This document shows, in pieces, positions 1-9,235 of a DNA stretch of 64,000 nt (positions are counted from its first letter, which is position 1; every line of letters begins with the position of its first letter). The notes under the pieces were generated by a model that was given only the letters and a program-made list of their open reading frames with translations, ran no database searches and was not told where the DNA came from. The stretch spans positions 806,001 to 870,000 of the forward strand of contig NZ_SHNN01000002.1 in assembly GCF_026262625.1 (NCBI RefSeq), written 5' to 3'. The position numbers and the translations under genes were made by a program. The stretch is from Candidatus Litorirhabdus singularis (lineage in GTDB: Bacteria; Pseudomonadota; Gammaproteobacteria; Pseudomonadales; Halieaceae).

Positions 1-726
1 CGCCACTACCAATCGCCAGACACTGGCATCCAGCGTTGCGCGGCCCGATTCCCGCAGCGACTTTAAACTCAGCGCGGCGCCGATAACCAGTACCGCTAAT
101 GGCAGCACCAGTAACGCATAAGCATTGCCCACCTGATAGGCCCACCCGGGCAGCGTCCAGCCGGCAATAGACACCAGCATACCCACGGCTATACCAACCA
201 CCAGTGGGTTGCGTGCTATACCCAACAGAACGCCCAGCGGCGACGCACTCCTGCCATGCGCTCGATTCAGCACGTAAACCGCGAGCACGTTATAAACTAC
301 CGTTAGCACCGCCACTGGCAATGCCGCCATCACCAGCCCACGTTCGCCGTAGGCACTGGCGCACAGCGCGATTCCAATAATCCCCAAATTAGAACGGAAC
401 ACTGCCTGCAGAAATACGCCATGATCAGCTTGCGGAAACCGGCGCCAGCGGCCATAGCAGTGTCCCAGCAGCGTAATGACCAAGACACTGAAGATGCCAG
501 CCTGCAGATAGGTCGAGCCAGTCACTTGCGAATAGTCAACGCGACTGGCACCCAGCCCAAGAATAATCGGCATACCATAGCGGAATACCCACAGCGAAAG
601 GCGTTCCGCCAACACCGGACCGAGCCAACCCAAGCGCCGCGCGATAGCACCCAGCAACACCCAGAGAAAAATCGGCCCGGTGACCTTAATCGCCGCCACC
701 AGCGCCATAATTCCAGCTGAAATCAT
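1..726 (-). CDS. AEC-family (auxin efflux carrier-like) permease, 3' end missing
   Basis: The reading frame stays open from an ATG at 726 to base 1, giving 242 codons; the C-terminus lies outside the window. The product is almost wholly hydrophobic, with repeated membrane-length segments broken by short basic loops such as IARRLGW. It carries family-like stretches (FRYGMPIILGLG, FRSNLGIIGIALC, IARNPLVVGIAVG), including the Asn-Pro element usual in AEC transporters. Members export or import small organic anions across the inner membrane, and the substrate here cannot be read. It lies upstream of the RND operon in the same direction, but that operon is on its upstream side and 169 bases away, so no functional link is implied. 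Confidence 0.75.
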   Translation of the reverse strand, partial: MISAGIMALVAAIKVTGPIFLWVLLGAIARRLGWLGPVLAERLSLWVFRYGMPIILGLGASRVDYSQVTGSTYLQAGIFSVLVITLLGHCYGRWRRFPQADHGVFLQAVFRSNLGIIGIALCASAYGERGLVMAALPVAVLTVVYNVLAVYVLNRAHGRSASPLGVLLGIARNPLVVGIAVGMLVSIAGWTLPGWAYQVGNAYALLVLPLAVLVIGAALSLKSLRESGRATLDASVWRLVVA

Positions 727-895
727 ATATTTTTCAATAGCTTATTTTAATGACTGAAAGCATAGTCTGCTGCGACTACAGGCCCAAAGCGCGCTAATGC
801 TCAGGGCCTGCGCTAGCCTCCAGATTAACATCTATTGACGGTGACAGTTCAATCGCAGTTGTCGCGTTCAAGGTATAGGCGTGCCGAATACCTGA

Positions 896-3800
896 CTACC
901 GACCATCGCCTGCAAGCTCTTGCTCCAACTGATTAGCCACCTGTCGCGGCAGCGCCGTATTCCTCGCCAATAACGCATAGGCAACCGGAATCACCAGGAG
1001 CGTGATCAGTGTGGCCGTAACCACCCCGCACATAACGACGATACCTATGACCATCCGTGCCTCATGTCCCGGCCCGGCGGCCAGCGCCAGCGGGGCCGCG
1101 CCCATCACCGTGGTTATAGCAGTCATAATGATCGGACGCAGACGCAACGCAGCACCGCGCAGAACAGCCTGCTCGAACTCTACACCCTGGCCACGTAATT
1201 GGTTTATAAATTCAACAATGAGTATGCCGTTCTTGGTCGCCAGGCCTATCAACATAATTAGGCCCACCTGCGAATAAATATTCAGCGTTTGCTCAAAAAA
1301 CAGCAGCCCCCCTAGCCCGCCCACCAATGCCAAAGGCACGGTCAACAGAATAACAAAGGGGTGTACGAAAGATTCAAACTGAGCGGCAATGACCATATAA
1401 ACTACCAACAGCGCCAGCATAAAGACAAACAGCACGGCGCGGTCGGTAGTCTTGTACTCCAGCGATTCGCCCTTGTAGTCAAAGCTCGCTTCCGCCGGCA
1501 ATTCTTCCTGCACCAGCTGCTCCAGATAAGCCAGCGCCTCTCCCAGAGAATAGTCACCGACGGTATCCGCCGTAATTGTCAGCGCGCGCACGCGGTTATA
1601 GCGGTTCAAGGTTCCAGCATCCGCCTGTTCGGTCAGGGTTACCAGATTGGAAAGCGGTATTAACTCGTTGGTGCGGTCAGAACGCACGTAAATATCCTGC
1701 AAGTCATTGAGCGAAGATTGTTCGCTGCGCTCACCCTCCAAAATTACGTCATATTCTCGTCCACCCATAATAAACGTGGTCACATTACGCGAGCCCAGCA
1801 GTGTCTCCAGGGTGCTGCTGATATTCATCAGGCTGACGCCAAGGTCACCGGCACGATCGCGATCGACACTCACCCGTAGCTGAGGATTAGTCGGGAAAAA
1901 ATCTGTATTCACTCCGGTCAAACCTGGGTTTTCACGTATCTTTTCGATGAGAATTTCCTGCCAATCCGCGAGGTCGTCGTAAGTATTACCCCCCACCACA
2001 AACTGCACGGGGTCGGCATTGCTGCCACCCATAGACCGCGGGCCGCGGGCATAGACAGCCGCCCCAGGGAAATTAGCAGTGCGCTGACGAATTTCAGCCA
2101 ACACCTCTGCGGTTGGTTTACGCCCGCGCTCCCAATCTGGCAACACCGCCATCACAAAGGCTGAGCTGAAATTGCCGGCGGCACCGAAGGAAGGTGCCCG
2201 CACCAGCAGTCGCTTGACGTCACCCGCCTCTACCAATGGTAGCAAGCGTTCCTCCAGCAACAACGCCTGGCGCCGGGTGTACTCATAGGATGATCCTTGC
2301 GGCGTCTGTATCACCGACCAGATCATGCCGCGATCCTCCGGCGGCGCATATTCACCCGGCACCTCTTGGAACAAGATATAGGTGGCTGCCAAACTTGCCG
2401 CCAGAATGGCAAGCACCACTACAGGCATGCGCAGCAACTTGACCAGCAGGCGCTGATACGCGTCTTCCACGCGACGACTCAGTGCCTCGACAAAATCCGC
2501 CATGCCGTTGTGAATTTTGTCGGAGCGCAACAACTGACTGGCGATCACCGGCGCCAGCGTTAAGGCAACCACAGAGGAAAAAAACACGGCCACTGCCATG
2601 GTCACGGCAAACTCACTAAAAAGACGCCCGATATCTCCCTGCAGAAACAGGATCGGTACGAACACAGATATCAGCACCAGCGTGGTAGCAACCACGGCGA
2701 AGCCGACTTGTCGTGTTCCATTGAATGCTGCCAGCAACGGTGATTCGCCCGCCACCAGGCGCCGATGAATGTTCTCTAACACCACGATGCTATCATCGAC
2801 CACCAGCCCTATCGACAGCACCAGCGCCAGCAGCGTCAAAAGGTTTATGCTATAGCCAAATACCGACAGCAAAGAGAATGTCGCCACCAGTGAGATCGGT
2901 ACCGTTATTGCAGGAATCAACAGACTGCGTAGATCACCCAGAAACAAAAATATGACAAAAACTACCAGCAACGCCGCAATCAGCAGCGTTTTGTATACTT
3001 CCCGAATCGCTGCCTCAACAAAAATCGAATTGTCGAAGCTCTTCATCAGCCGAATTGTGGGCGGAAACTGCTCATTGAGTCGATCTATCTCCGCATTGAT
3101 CAGGCGGCTCACCTGCACCGCATTCGCGGTGCTCTGTTTCACGATACCCAAACCCACAATGGGCTCACCATTACCGTTATAGAATGCGCGCGACTCGGCG
3201 CTGCCCAGTTCCACTCGCGCAATGTCACCGATCCGAACCAGATGACCATCAGCGCCCTTACGCAGCACCATGTTGCTGAAGTCCTCGGCGTTCAGGTAGG
3301 AGCGCTCGATGCGCACCACGAAATCGCGCTCCAAAGACTTCACAGTGCCCGCCGGCAGTTCTACGTTCTGGTTGCGAATCGTATTCTCGACATCGGCGAC
3401 TGTTATTTGTCGGGCAGCCAGCGCCTGCCGGTCCAGCCAGATGCGCATAGCGTAAACCTGAGCCCCGGATATGCGCACTCGGGAAACTCCGCCCAGCGCA
3501 GCAAAGCGATCTTCGAGATAGCGACGCACATAGTCGGTGCGCTCCAGAATGTTCATGCCATCCGCCTCGAGATGGGTCCACACCAACACCTGCTCATCAT
3601 TTTCGGACTTCATAACCTCTGGAGGATCCGCAGCCTCCGGCAACAACTGCAGCACCCGAGAGACACGATCACGGACGTCGTTGGTAGCAGCGTCTATGTC
3701 CCGATCCAGGTGAAACTCCAGACGAATCGTAGACTCGCCATCCCGACTGGTTGAGGTCATAGACTTAACACCGGCCAGGCCAGAAATGCGATCTTCAAGC

Positions 3801-3997
3801 ACTTCGGTTATCCGGTTCTCGACCACCGCCGCAGCCGCACCTGAGTAACGGGTTTCAATGGTCACCACTGCCGGGTCTATGTCAGGGTATTCGCGCAACG
3901 GCAGACGCTCGAAAGACAGCAGACCAAAGGCTAGCAATAAACCGCTTAAAACGACTGCCAGTACCGGTCTGCGTACCGCCGTATCAGAAATCCACAT
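896..3997 (-). CDS. RND multidrug efflux permease (HAE1 type)
   Basis: Inner-membrane proton-driven pump subunit of 1033 residues, the normal length for AcrB/MexB/OqxB-type permeases. The N-terminus (MWISDTAVRRPVLAVVLSGL) is the usual first transmembrane helix, followed by a porter domain opening with REYPDIDPAVVTIETRYSGA. TM4 contains the paired aspartates of the proton relay in GLVVDDSIVVLENIHRR. A second hydrophobic half ends near residue 1010. The start overlaps the last base of the adaptor gene, so the two are translationally coupled. No outer-membrane TolC-like factor is present in the operon, so an unlinked one is presumably used. Substrates cannot be told from sequence. Confidence 0.96.
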   Translation of the reverse strand: MWISDTAVRRPVLAVVLSGLLLAFGLLSFERLPLREYPDIDPAVVTIETRYSGAAAAVVENRITEVLEDRISGLAGVKSMTSTSRDGESTIRLEFHLDRDIDAATNDVRDRVSRVLQLLPEAADPPEVMKSENDEQVLVWTHLEADGMNILERTDYVRRYLEDRFAALGGVSRVRISGAQVYAMRIWLDRQALAARQITVADVENTIRNQNVELPAGTVKSLERDFVVRIERSYLNAEDFSNMVLRKGADGHLVRIGDIARVELGSAESRAFYNGNGEPIVGLGIVKQSTANAVQVSRLINAEIDRLNEQFPPTIRLMKSFDNSIFVEAAIREVYKTLLIAALLVVFVIFLFLGDLRSLLIPAITVPISLVATFSLLSVFGYSINLLTLLALVLSIGLVVDDSIVVLENIHRRLVAGESPLLAAFNGTRQVGFAVVATTLVLISVFVPILFLQGDIGRLFSEFAVTMAVAVFFSSVVALTLAPVIASQLLRSDKIHNGMADFVEALSRRVEDAYQRLLVKLLRMPVVVLAILAASLAATYILFQEVPGEYAPPEDRGMIWSVIQTPQGSSYEYTRRQALLLEERLLPLVEAGDVKRLLVRAPSFGAAGNFSSAFVMAVLPDWERGRKPTAEVLAEIRQRTANFPGAAVYARGPRSMGGSNADPVQFVVGGNTYDDLADWQEILIEKIRENPGLTGVNTDFFPTNPQLRVSVDRDRAGDLGVSLMNISSTLETLLGSRNVTTFIMGGREYDVILEGERSEQSSLNDLQDIYVRSDRTNELIPLSNLVTLTEQADAGTLNRYNRVRALTITADTVGDYSLGEALAYLEQLVQEELPAEASFDYKGESLEYKTTDRAVLFVFMLALLVVYMVIAAQFESFVHPFVILLTVPLALVGGLGGLLFFEQTLNIYSQVGLIMLIGLATKNGILIVEFINQLRGQGVEFEQAVLRGAALRLRPIIMTAITTVMGAAPLALAAGPGHEARMVIGIVVMCGVVTATLITLLVIPVAYALLARNTALPRQVANQLEQELAGDGR

Positions 3998-5037
3998 CAG
4001 GGAGTAATCCGCTCTACCAGAGCCTGCTCACCACGCAAACGTGCCACGCCTTCGTGCACCACTTGCTCTCCAACCTCAAGGCCTGCCGTCACCTCTACCC
4101 AGCCGGGAATTCTGGAGCCCAGCTGCACCGCAACGCGGGTTGCTTGATCACCCTCCAATAGCCACACAAAGTGATCTTTGGCGCGCGATACCAGGGCCTG
4201 CTCCGGGATGACCAGCGCCTGACGCTCGGGACCCTGTAATATCAATGTCATCAACATACCCGGCCGCAAGCGCCCGTCGCCGTTATCAAACCTGGCTCGC
4301 GCCGTCAGTGACCGGTTATCCGGGTTCACCCGGCTGTCAATAGCACTGACTACGCCGCTAAAGGTATCACTATAAGCGGCTGTGTTAGCCATCACTGGCT
4401 GGCCAACAATGAGAAAAGCCAGCGAACGTGACGGTACGGTAAAATCGAGTCGCATGCGGGAAAGATCGTCCAGCGTCACAATACCCTCACCGGGACTAAT
4501 CAGTGCGCCCGCACTGACCTGACGCAAACCAAGCACGCCGTCAAAGGGTGCTGTAATCGTTCGGTCGGCGATGCGTGCATTACTTTGCGCAATTTTACTG
4601 CGGGCAATAGCTGCCAGTGTTTTACGTTGATCAACCTCGGTCTCCGCAACCTGATTCCGCCGCGCGAGATCTTCCAGCCGCGCCACCTCCCGCTCCTGTT
4701 CTGCCAGCATTGCCTGCTGTTCACGCAAGGCGGCTGCCTCTTCGCTCTGCTGCAACCGCGCGAGTAAGGCACCCCGCAGCACTCGCTGCCCGTCTTCGAA
4801 ATGCAGAGAATCAATGGTCTCGGTGACACTCGCGGTAATCACCACCGACTCCCAGGCCCGCAACGTACCCAAAGCTGCCACACGATCGCTAAACGGGCGC
4901 GTCTGTACTGTCCAGACCGTTACCGGCACCGGCGGTCGTTGCGCCTTGCCAGCAACCGCAGGATCCTGGTCTGCCAACAACAGCCACCCTGCCAGACACA
5001 CGCCAGCAATCAGTAGCAGCCCCAGAATTCGCACCAT
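3997..5037 (-). CDS. RND efflux periplasmic adaptor (membrane fusion protein)
   Basis: Adaptor that links the RND pump to an outer-membrane channel. The N-terminus is a hydrophobic anchor or signal (MVRILGLLLIAGVCLAGWLLL). Next comes a lipoyl-like half motif (ESVVITASVTETIDSLHFEDGQRV), a Glu/Arg/Gln-rich helical hairpin at about residues 105-150, then the second lipoyl half (ITAPFDGVLGLRQVSAGALI) and a beta-barrel domain. About 346 residues, typical for HlyD/AcrA-type adaptors. I chose the ATG at 5037, one base after the TAG of the upstream lipoprotein; an in-frame ATG at 5052 would overlap that gene by 14 bases. Confidence 0.93.
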   Translation of the reverse strand: MVRILGLLLIAGVCLAGWLLLADQDPAVAGKAQRPPVPVTVWTVQTRPFSDRVAALGTLRAWESVVITASVTETIDSLHFEDGQRVLRGALLARLQQSEEAAALREQQAMLAEQEREVARLEDLARRNQVAETEVDQRKTLAAIARSKIAQSNARIADRTITAPFDGVLGLRQVSAGALISPGEGIVTLDDLSRMRLDFTVPSRSLAFLIVGQPVMANTAAYSDTFSGVVSAIDSRVNPDNRSLTARARFDNGDGRLRPGMLMTLILQGPERQALVIPEQALVSRAKDHFVWLLEGDQATRVAVQLGSRIPGWVEVTAGLEVGEQVVHEGVARLRGEQALVERITP

Positions 5038-5038
5038 A

Positions 5039-6067
5039 CTATTCCATCTCATCCATAAGCGGCCTGGGAAACAGACCGTTCTTGTTGTTCGCGAAGCGTG
5101 GTACCGGCTGCACCACTTTCCACTGTTCCACTATCATACCGTTACGCACGCGAAACAGGTCAGCCGCAGCCAGCACGGGGATATCCGCCTCGCGAATTTC
5201 CTGCACCCGACTTAATATCCATACCAGATCATGCTGCGCCAGCACCAATTGCACCGTTATCGCGCCCGGACGCCGCTGCGCCCGCTCTAACATAGCCACA
5301 AGAGACTCACGCCCAGCGGGTATACCCGGCAGATGTAATTGAAACTCTGGTGCCAGATAACGCTCAACCAACTCCCGCACTGGCTCTGCATTCTGCTGCA
5401 AACCATCCAAGTAACTGCGCACCAGCTCACGGTTCAGATTGGTCTCGGCTGCTGTGGTGGTAAAACGAGCAGAATACTCTGTGCGACCCAACCATAGCGG
5501 CTGCGGTTGCCGCTCCTGGCTGGGAATCAGGTCCAGCTGGCGCGGCACGACGAAGCTGAACAGCAGATTATCAAGCCAGCCTGCCTCCAAAGGCTGCAGA
5601 TAACTCAAGTACGCCTGCCACTTGCCGCTATCGGAAAACTGCAGCAAGTCAAAGTTATGTGAGCGCAACGGGCCCAGACGCCCGCCCCGGTGGATCACCA
5701 GCCAGGGCGGATCATAAAGCAGCAGCGCGGTGTCCTCCATAATATTGGGAGCCCCGCCACGCGGGTGACCCTCTACGCCAGCCAGTGCCAGTAATCCCTC
5801 GCGCCCGGGCGCCAGCATCGGATCATGTTGTTGAAAGTTGCGCGCCAGAACCTTATTCAGCAGCGGCTCATCCAGATTTGCAAAAGCCTGTGCAGTATTC
5901 AGCAGCGCTGCAGCAGCCATCTCGGAATGCGGCTCGACACTATGGTCTACCCAAGCCTTGAATTCAGGGTAGTCGTGAACCTCAACTCGATCCGCGGTAT
6001 TGGAATCTTCAGCGCAGCCAGATACTAACAGCAGCAAGCCAATAAGCAGGGAACGTGCCCCGACCAC
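5039..6067 (-). CDS. Lipoprotein with NTF2/SnoaL-like domains
   Basis: The frame is open back to 6400, but that upstream part overlaps the preceding gene and looks like shadow translation. The best start is the GTG at 6067, giving 342 residues that begin with a lipoprotein signal ending in the lipobox LLVSGC (Cys about 19). Two similar alpha+beta halves follow. Both resemble the SnoaL-like branch of the NTF2 fold: residues about 40-150 (with NFQQHDPMLAPGREGL) and about 190-330 (with YLAPEFQLHLPGIPAGRESL and AADLFRVRNGMIVEQWKVVQ). Such folds bind or isomerise small hydrophobic molecules, but no catalytic residue can be assigned. It sits directly before the RND adaptor, so it may bind the exported compound. 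Confidence 0.75.
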   Translation of the reverse strand: MVGARSLLIGLLLLVSGCAEDSNTADRVEVHDYPEFKAWVDHSVEPHSEMAAAALLNTAQAFANLDEPLLNKVLARNFQQHDPMLAPGREGLLALAGVEGHPRGGAPNIMEDTALLLYDPPWLVIHRGGRLGPLRSHNFDLLQFSDSGKWQAYLSYLQPLEAGWLDNLLFSFVVPRQLDLIPSQERQPQPLWLGRTEYSARFTTTAAETNLNRELVRSYLDGLQQNAEPVRELVERYLAPEFQLHLPGIPAGRESLVAMLERAQRRPGAITVQLVLAQHDLVWILSRVQEIREADIPVLAAADLFRVRNGMIVEQWKVVQPVPRFANNKNGLFPRPLMDEME

Positions 6068-6090
6068 GAACCATCTGTGCGGCGCAGGCT

Positions 6091-6666
6091 TCAGATGGGA
6101 AGGACCTGAATATTGCGAAAGCGCACGGTACCCTTCTCCCAGTGCTGCAGGGCTATAAAGCCGGGCGCTGTATCCGCTCGATCCATCAGAGCGGTAATTT
6201 GACTGTTCACACGCACCACTAATTTCTGCCCTTCGGCGGTAATATCCATAGTATTCCAGCGCCCTACCGTCACAATATTCTGCAGCGGAGGCATGACTTT
6301 GAGAACAATCGCACCGGTGCGGGCGTCCTGTTGCGGATGATTGTCCCATATATTCACCTCGAAACAGGTCTCCGGATGGATATTGGCGCGATCCTGACAA
6401 CGCACAAAGACGCCGCTATTGGTAGTTTCGTCGATCCAGAACTCCAGATTAAGACGAAAGTCCTTGTAGCTCGAGCGGGTCATCAAGAAACCTTCGCCAG
6501 CACCGTCTGCTACCAGCTCCGCGTTTTCATAACGCCAGTTCGCCTCCCCCGCCGCTATCCACTGCTGTAACTCAGGGCCATCGATCAGCATGTTGCCGCG
6601 CGCACAGCCCATCAGCAGGACTGCAATCAAGCTCAGCACCAACCACTTACCGTTCAAACCCCTCAT
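6091..6666 (-). CDS. DUF1080-type (3-keto-disaccharide hydrolase-like) lipoprotein
   Basis: A 191-residue lipoprotein with signal MRGLNGKWLVLSLIAVLLMGC (lipobox Cys 21). The rest is one concanavalin-like beta-sandwich of the PF06439 type, with SYKDFRLNLEFWIDETTNSGVFVRC, FEVNIWDNHP, GRWNTMDITAEGQKLVVRVN and the C-terminal beta strand GTVRFRNIQVLPI. Members are found in sugar-acting and uncharacterised secreted proteins; whether this one is an enzyme or a binder is unknown. The ATG at 6666 has GGAGA about eight bases upstream; in-frame GTG (6681) and ATG (6672) are poorer. It is the first gene of the RND operon, 23 bases before the NTF2-like lipoprotein. Confidence 0.8.
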   Translation of the reverse strand: MRGLNGKWLVLSLIAVLLMGCARGNMLIDGPELQQWIAAGEANWRYENAELVADGAGEGFLMTRSSYKDFRLNLEFWIDETTNSGVFVRCQDRANIHPETCFEVNIWDNHPQQDARTGAIVLKVMPPLQNIVTVGRWNTMDITAEGQKLVVRVNSQITALMDRADTAPGFIALQHWEKGTVRFRNIQVLPI

Positions 6667-6752
6667 CCACATATTCTCCACTGATAAACATCGTCGCTAG
6701 ACAGGAAGGGTAAACCAGATTTGCAAGTGGTAGCAATCCACACACTGCTGCT

Positions 6753-6781
6753 CTGCCAGCAAAGTGATGGCTGTGTATAAT
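6753..6781 (+). promoter_or_regulatory. Sigma70-type promoter for the DAHP synthase gene
   Basis: CTGCCA (6753-6758, four of six matches to the -35 consensus), 17 bases, then a perfect TATAAT (6776-6781). It predicts transcription starting near 6788, about 20 bases before the ATG of the DAHP synthase gene. The leader is too short for an attenuator peptide. Confidence 0.6.
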
Positions 6782-6809
6782 AACGCCGCCTTTTTGCTGG
6801 ACCCTTACT

Positions 6810-7889
6810 ATGAACACTGAACACACAAGCGCCAAAAATACCGATGATATTCGTATCAGCGCGACCAATGAGCTGAGGTCTCCTGACGATCTCATGGCCT
6901 CTATTCCGGTCAGCTCCGCTGCCGCGGCCACTGTTAATGCAGCACGCCAGGGTATTCACGAGGTGCTTGCCGGCAACGATGACCGCCTGGTAGCCGTTGT
7001 TGGTCCCTGTTCAATCCACGATCCGGCGGCAGCGCTGGATTATGCCCGTCGACTCAAGGCAGTAGCCGATGAGATATCCGATCAAGTGCTGGTCGTCATG
7101 CGCGTCTACTTCGAAAAGCCACGCACGACTGTCGGCTGGAAGGGATTAATCAATGACCCGGACCTGAACGATACCTTTCAAATCAACAAGGGGCTCGGTC
7201 TTGCGCGCCAGTTACTGCTGGATGTTGCTGAAATTGGCCTACCCAGCGGCACTGAGTATCTCGACCTGATTAGTCCGCAATACTATGCGGACATTATCGC
7301 CTGGGGTGCGATCGGCGCCCGCACCACAGAAAGCCAGACACATCGCGAGCTGGCTTCTGGGCTTTCTTGTCCGGTTGGCTTCAAAAATGCTACCGATGGC
7401 GACATTCAGGTGGCTATTGATGCGATCAAATCGGCATCTAATCCGCACCATTTCCTCTCGGTGACCAAGGCCGGTCACTCAGCCATTTTTCAAACTGCCG
7501 GTAATGGCGACTGCCATATCATTCTGCGTGGCGGCAAGCACCCCAATTACGATATGTTTTCGGTCGACGATGCCGGAGCTTTGCTCAATGCTGCAGGACT
7601 GCCACTGCGCATCATGATTGATGCCAGTCATTCCAACAGTCGCAAAGTACCTGCGCGCCAAATTGACGTTGCCAGAGACATAGCGGCGCAGGTGGCGCGT
7701 GGTAGTCAGAGTATTTTTGGCATCATGTTAGAGAGCCATTTGGTTGCAGGTCGTCAGGATGTCATCGACGGTCAGAGCCTGACCTACGGTCAGTCGATTA
7801 CAGATGCCTGTATAAGTTGGGATGACACTGGCCCACTGCTGCATGAGCTTGCCGATGCAGTAGAAAAGCGCCGCCAAATACAGCGCTAG
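6810..7889 (+). CDS. 3-deoxy-7-phosphoheptulonate synthase, class I
   Basis: Condenses phosphoenolpyruvate and erythrose-4-phosphate in the first step of the shikimate pathway, in the cytosol. At 359 residues it matches the AroF/AroG/AroH length. Diagnostic stretches are VAVVGPCSIHDPAAALDYARRL, MRVYFEKPRTTVGWKGLIND, GTEYLDLISPQYYADIIAWGAIGARTTESQ, GFKNATDGD, and IMIDASHSNSRK. These cover the PEP and metal-binding residues. The N-terminal 45 residues match the feedback-inhibition arm of this class, but I cannot tell whether Phe, Tyr or Trp is the inhibitor, so I give no paralogue symbol. It has its own promoter and diverges from the RND operon. Confidence 0.97.
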   Translation: MNTEHTSAKNTDDIRISATNELRSPDDLMASIPVSSAAAATVNAARQGIHEVLAGNDDRLVAVVGPCSIHDPAAALDYARRLKAVADEISDQVLVVMRVYFEKPRTTVGWKGLINDPDLNDTFQINKGLGLARQLLLDVAEIGLPSGTEYLDLISPQYYADIIAWGAIGARTTESQTHRELASGLSCPVGFKNATDGDIQVAIDAIKSASNPHHFLSVTKAGHSAIFQTAGNGDCHIILRGGKHPNYDMFSVDDAGALLNAAGLPLRIMIDASHSNSRKVPARQIDVARDIAAQVARGSQSIFGIMLESHLVAGRQDVIDGQSLTYGQSITDACISWDDTGPLLHELADAVEKRRQIQR

Positions 7890-7945
7890 CCTGAGTGGGG
7901 GCCGCGCAGTATCCTTGTTGAAACTATAACGAAGAGCGCCGCCCT

Positions 7946-9217
7946 GTGAGAACTCTCGCCCTGCTTTGCCTGCTACCCGTGCTATGGGCCTGCAGCTCAG
8001 ACTCCAAACCCCTACAAGTGCCTCCGGCAAACCCCAACTCCGTCGCTGGTGAAGGCTTGGGATGGCTCAGCCGGGTCGCCATTGACGGAGTCATGCGCGC
8101 GTCGGTAGCCAGCGGTTCTCGCTCTGGCTACGTCGCAGTCTTTGCTCGTGATGGCCAGCAAGTTTACGCCAATACAGCGGGCTGGGCCGACATCGAACAG
8201 CAGCGACCTATGCAGCTGGACACCCGCATGCGGTTCGCCTCAATGACCAAGCCCATGACCGCCGTGGCCGCCATGATATTGGTGGAACGAGGCCTGATTG
8301 GCCTTGATGAACCTGTGGCCACATATATACCCGCCTTTGCCGTCAGTCGCGTCGCTCGTCACCAGAGTGCCGATGGCGAGCATGATTTCGCCAGCGAGCC
8401 GCTCGCTACCGAACTCAAAATTCGTCACCTGCTGATGTTTGCGGCAGGCATTGGCCCGGGCCGCGAGCCAGAGCCCACCGACCTGTGGCGCTATTGGCAG
8501 AACAACGCGCCACGCCAGCATCCTGGAGGCAGTCTGGCCGCCGGAATCGATAATATTGCAGGACTGCCGCTGTTCGAACAACCCGGTGTGCGCTGGCGAT
8601 ATGGCTGGTCTGCAGACGTCATGGCACGGGTGGTCGAAGTAGCCAGCGGCATGCGTTTCGATGACTTCCTCAGTGCCAACCTGTGGCTGCCATTGGGTAT
8701 GGAGAATACGCGTTTTCGCTTCGCGGATAAGGCCCCCGAAGAGCTGGCAACCGTTTACACCCAAGCTGAGAATGGCGACCTCGTCGCCGTGCCAACGCCG
8801 GACAGTGATACCCCCTGGCCCGAAGGTGGCAGCGGGACCGTATCGACCGCAGAAGATTACCTACGTTTTGCACTGATGCTCTATAACGAGGGTGAGTATC
8901 AAGGCGTGCGTATTCTAGAGCAGGAGACAGTGCGAGAGATGCGTCAATTGCATTTACCGTCCGGCGTTTTGGCATCTGAAGGACTGGAAGGCATTGGCTG
9001 GGGTCTGGGCATGGCTGTTGTTGCAGACGCCGATGCCACCCCGTTTGGCGACCGTGATGGCGACTTCTGGTGGAGCGGCTATTTTGGCACGACTTTTTTC
9101 GTCAGCCCAAGCACCGGACTAGTAGGCGTAGTGCTTTCCCAGAATGAGCCGGGACCCCACAGCGACCTACCAATAGCCCTGTATGCGATTCAGGGCTTGG
9201 CGTTTATGGGTCTATAG
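7946..9217 (+). CDS. Beta-lactamase-family serine hydrolase, lipoprotein
   Basis: Class C beta-lactamase/esterase fold (PF00144), 423 residues from a GTG start. The signal MRTLALLCLLPVLWAC has a lipobox Cys at 16, so the protein should be membrane-anchored in the periplasm. The catalytic SxxK is in RFASMTKPMTAVAAMILVE, followed by the typical ERGLIGLDEPVATYIP. The Tyr-containing second motif is probably in WRYGWSADVMARVVE, and WWSGYFGTTFFVSP takes the place of the third motif. Relatives hydrolyse esters, D-amino peptides or lactones and are often found in lipid-degrading marine bacteria. It sits 56 bases after the DAHP synthase gene, with no functional tie to it. Confidence 0.88.
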   Translation: MRTLALLCLLPVLWACSSDSKPLQVPPANPNSVAGEGLGWLSRVAIDGVMRASVASGSRSGYVAVFARDGQQVYANTAGWADIEQQRPMQLDTRMRFASMTKPMTAVAAMILVERGLIGLDEPVATYIPAFAVSRVARHQSADGEHDFASEPLATELKIRHLLMFAAGIGPGREPEPTDLWRYWQNNAPRQHPGGSLAAGIDNIAGLPLFEQPGVRWRYGWSADVMARVVEVASGMRFDDFLSANLWLPLGMENTRFRFADKAPEELATVYTQAENGDLVAVPTPDSDTPWPEGGSGTVSTAEDYLRFALMLYNEGEYQGVRILEQETVREMRQLHLPSGVLASEGLEGIGWGLGMAVVADADATPFGDRDGDFWWSGYFGTTFFVSPSTGLVGVVLSQNEPGPHSDLPIALYAIQGLAFMGL

Positions 9218-9235
9218 GCTGGAGTTTACAAATGC

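Noticed and set aside
3242-3754. 170-codon plus-strand open frame inside the RND permease
   Set aside because: Complement of a strongly supported gene; no ribosome-binding site and no recognisable domain.
6068-6400. Upstream 111 codons of the NTF2-like lipoprotein frame
   Set aside because: Overlap the DUF1080 gene; Ser/Arg/Tyr-rich shadow sequence before a clear lipoprotein signal.
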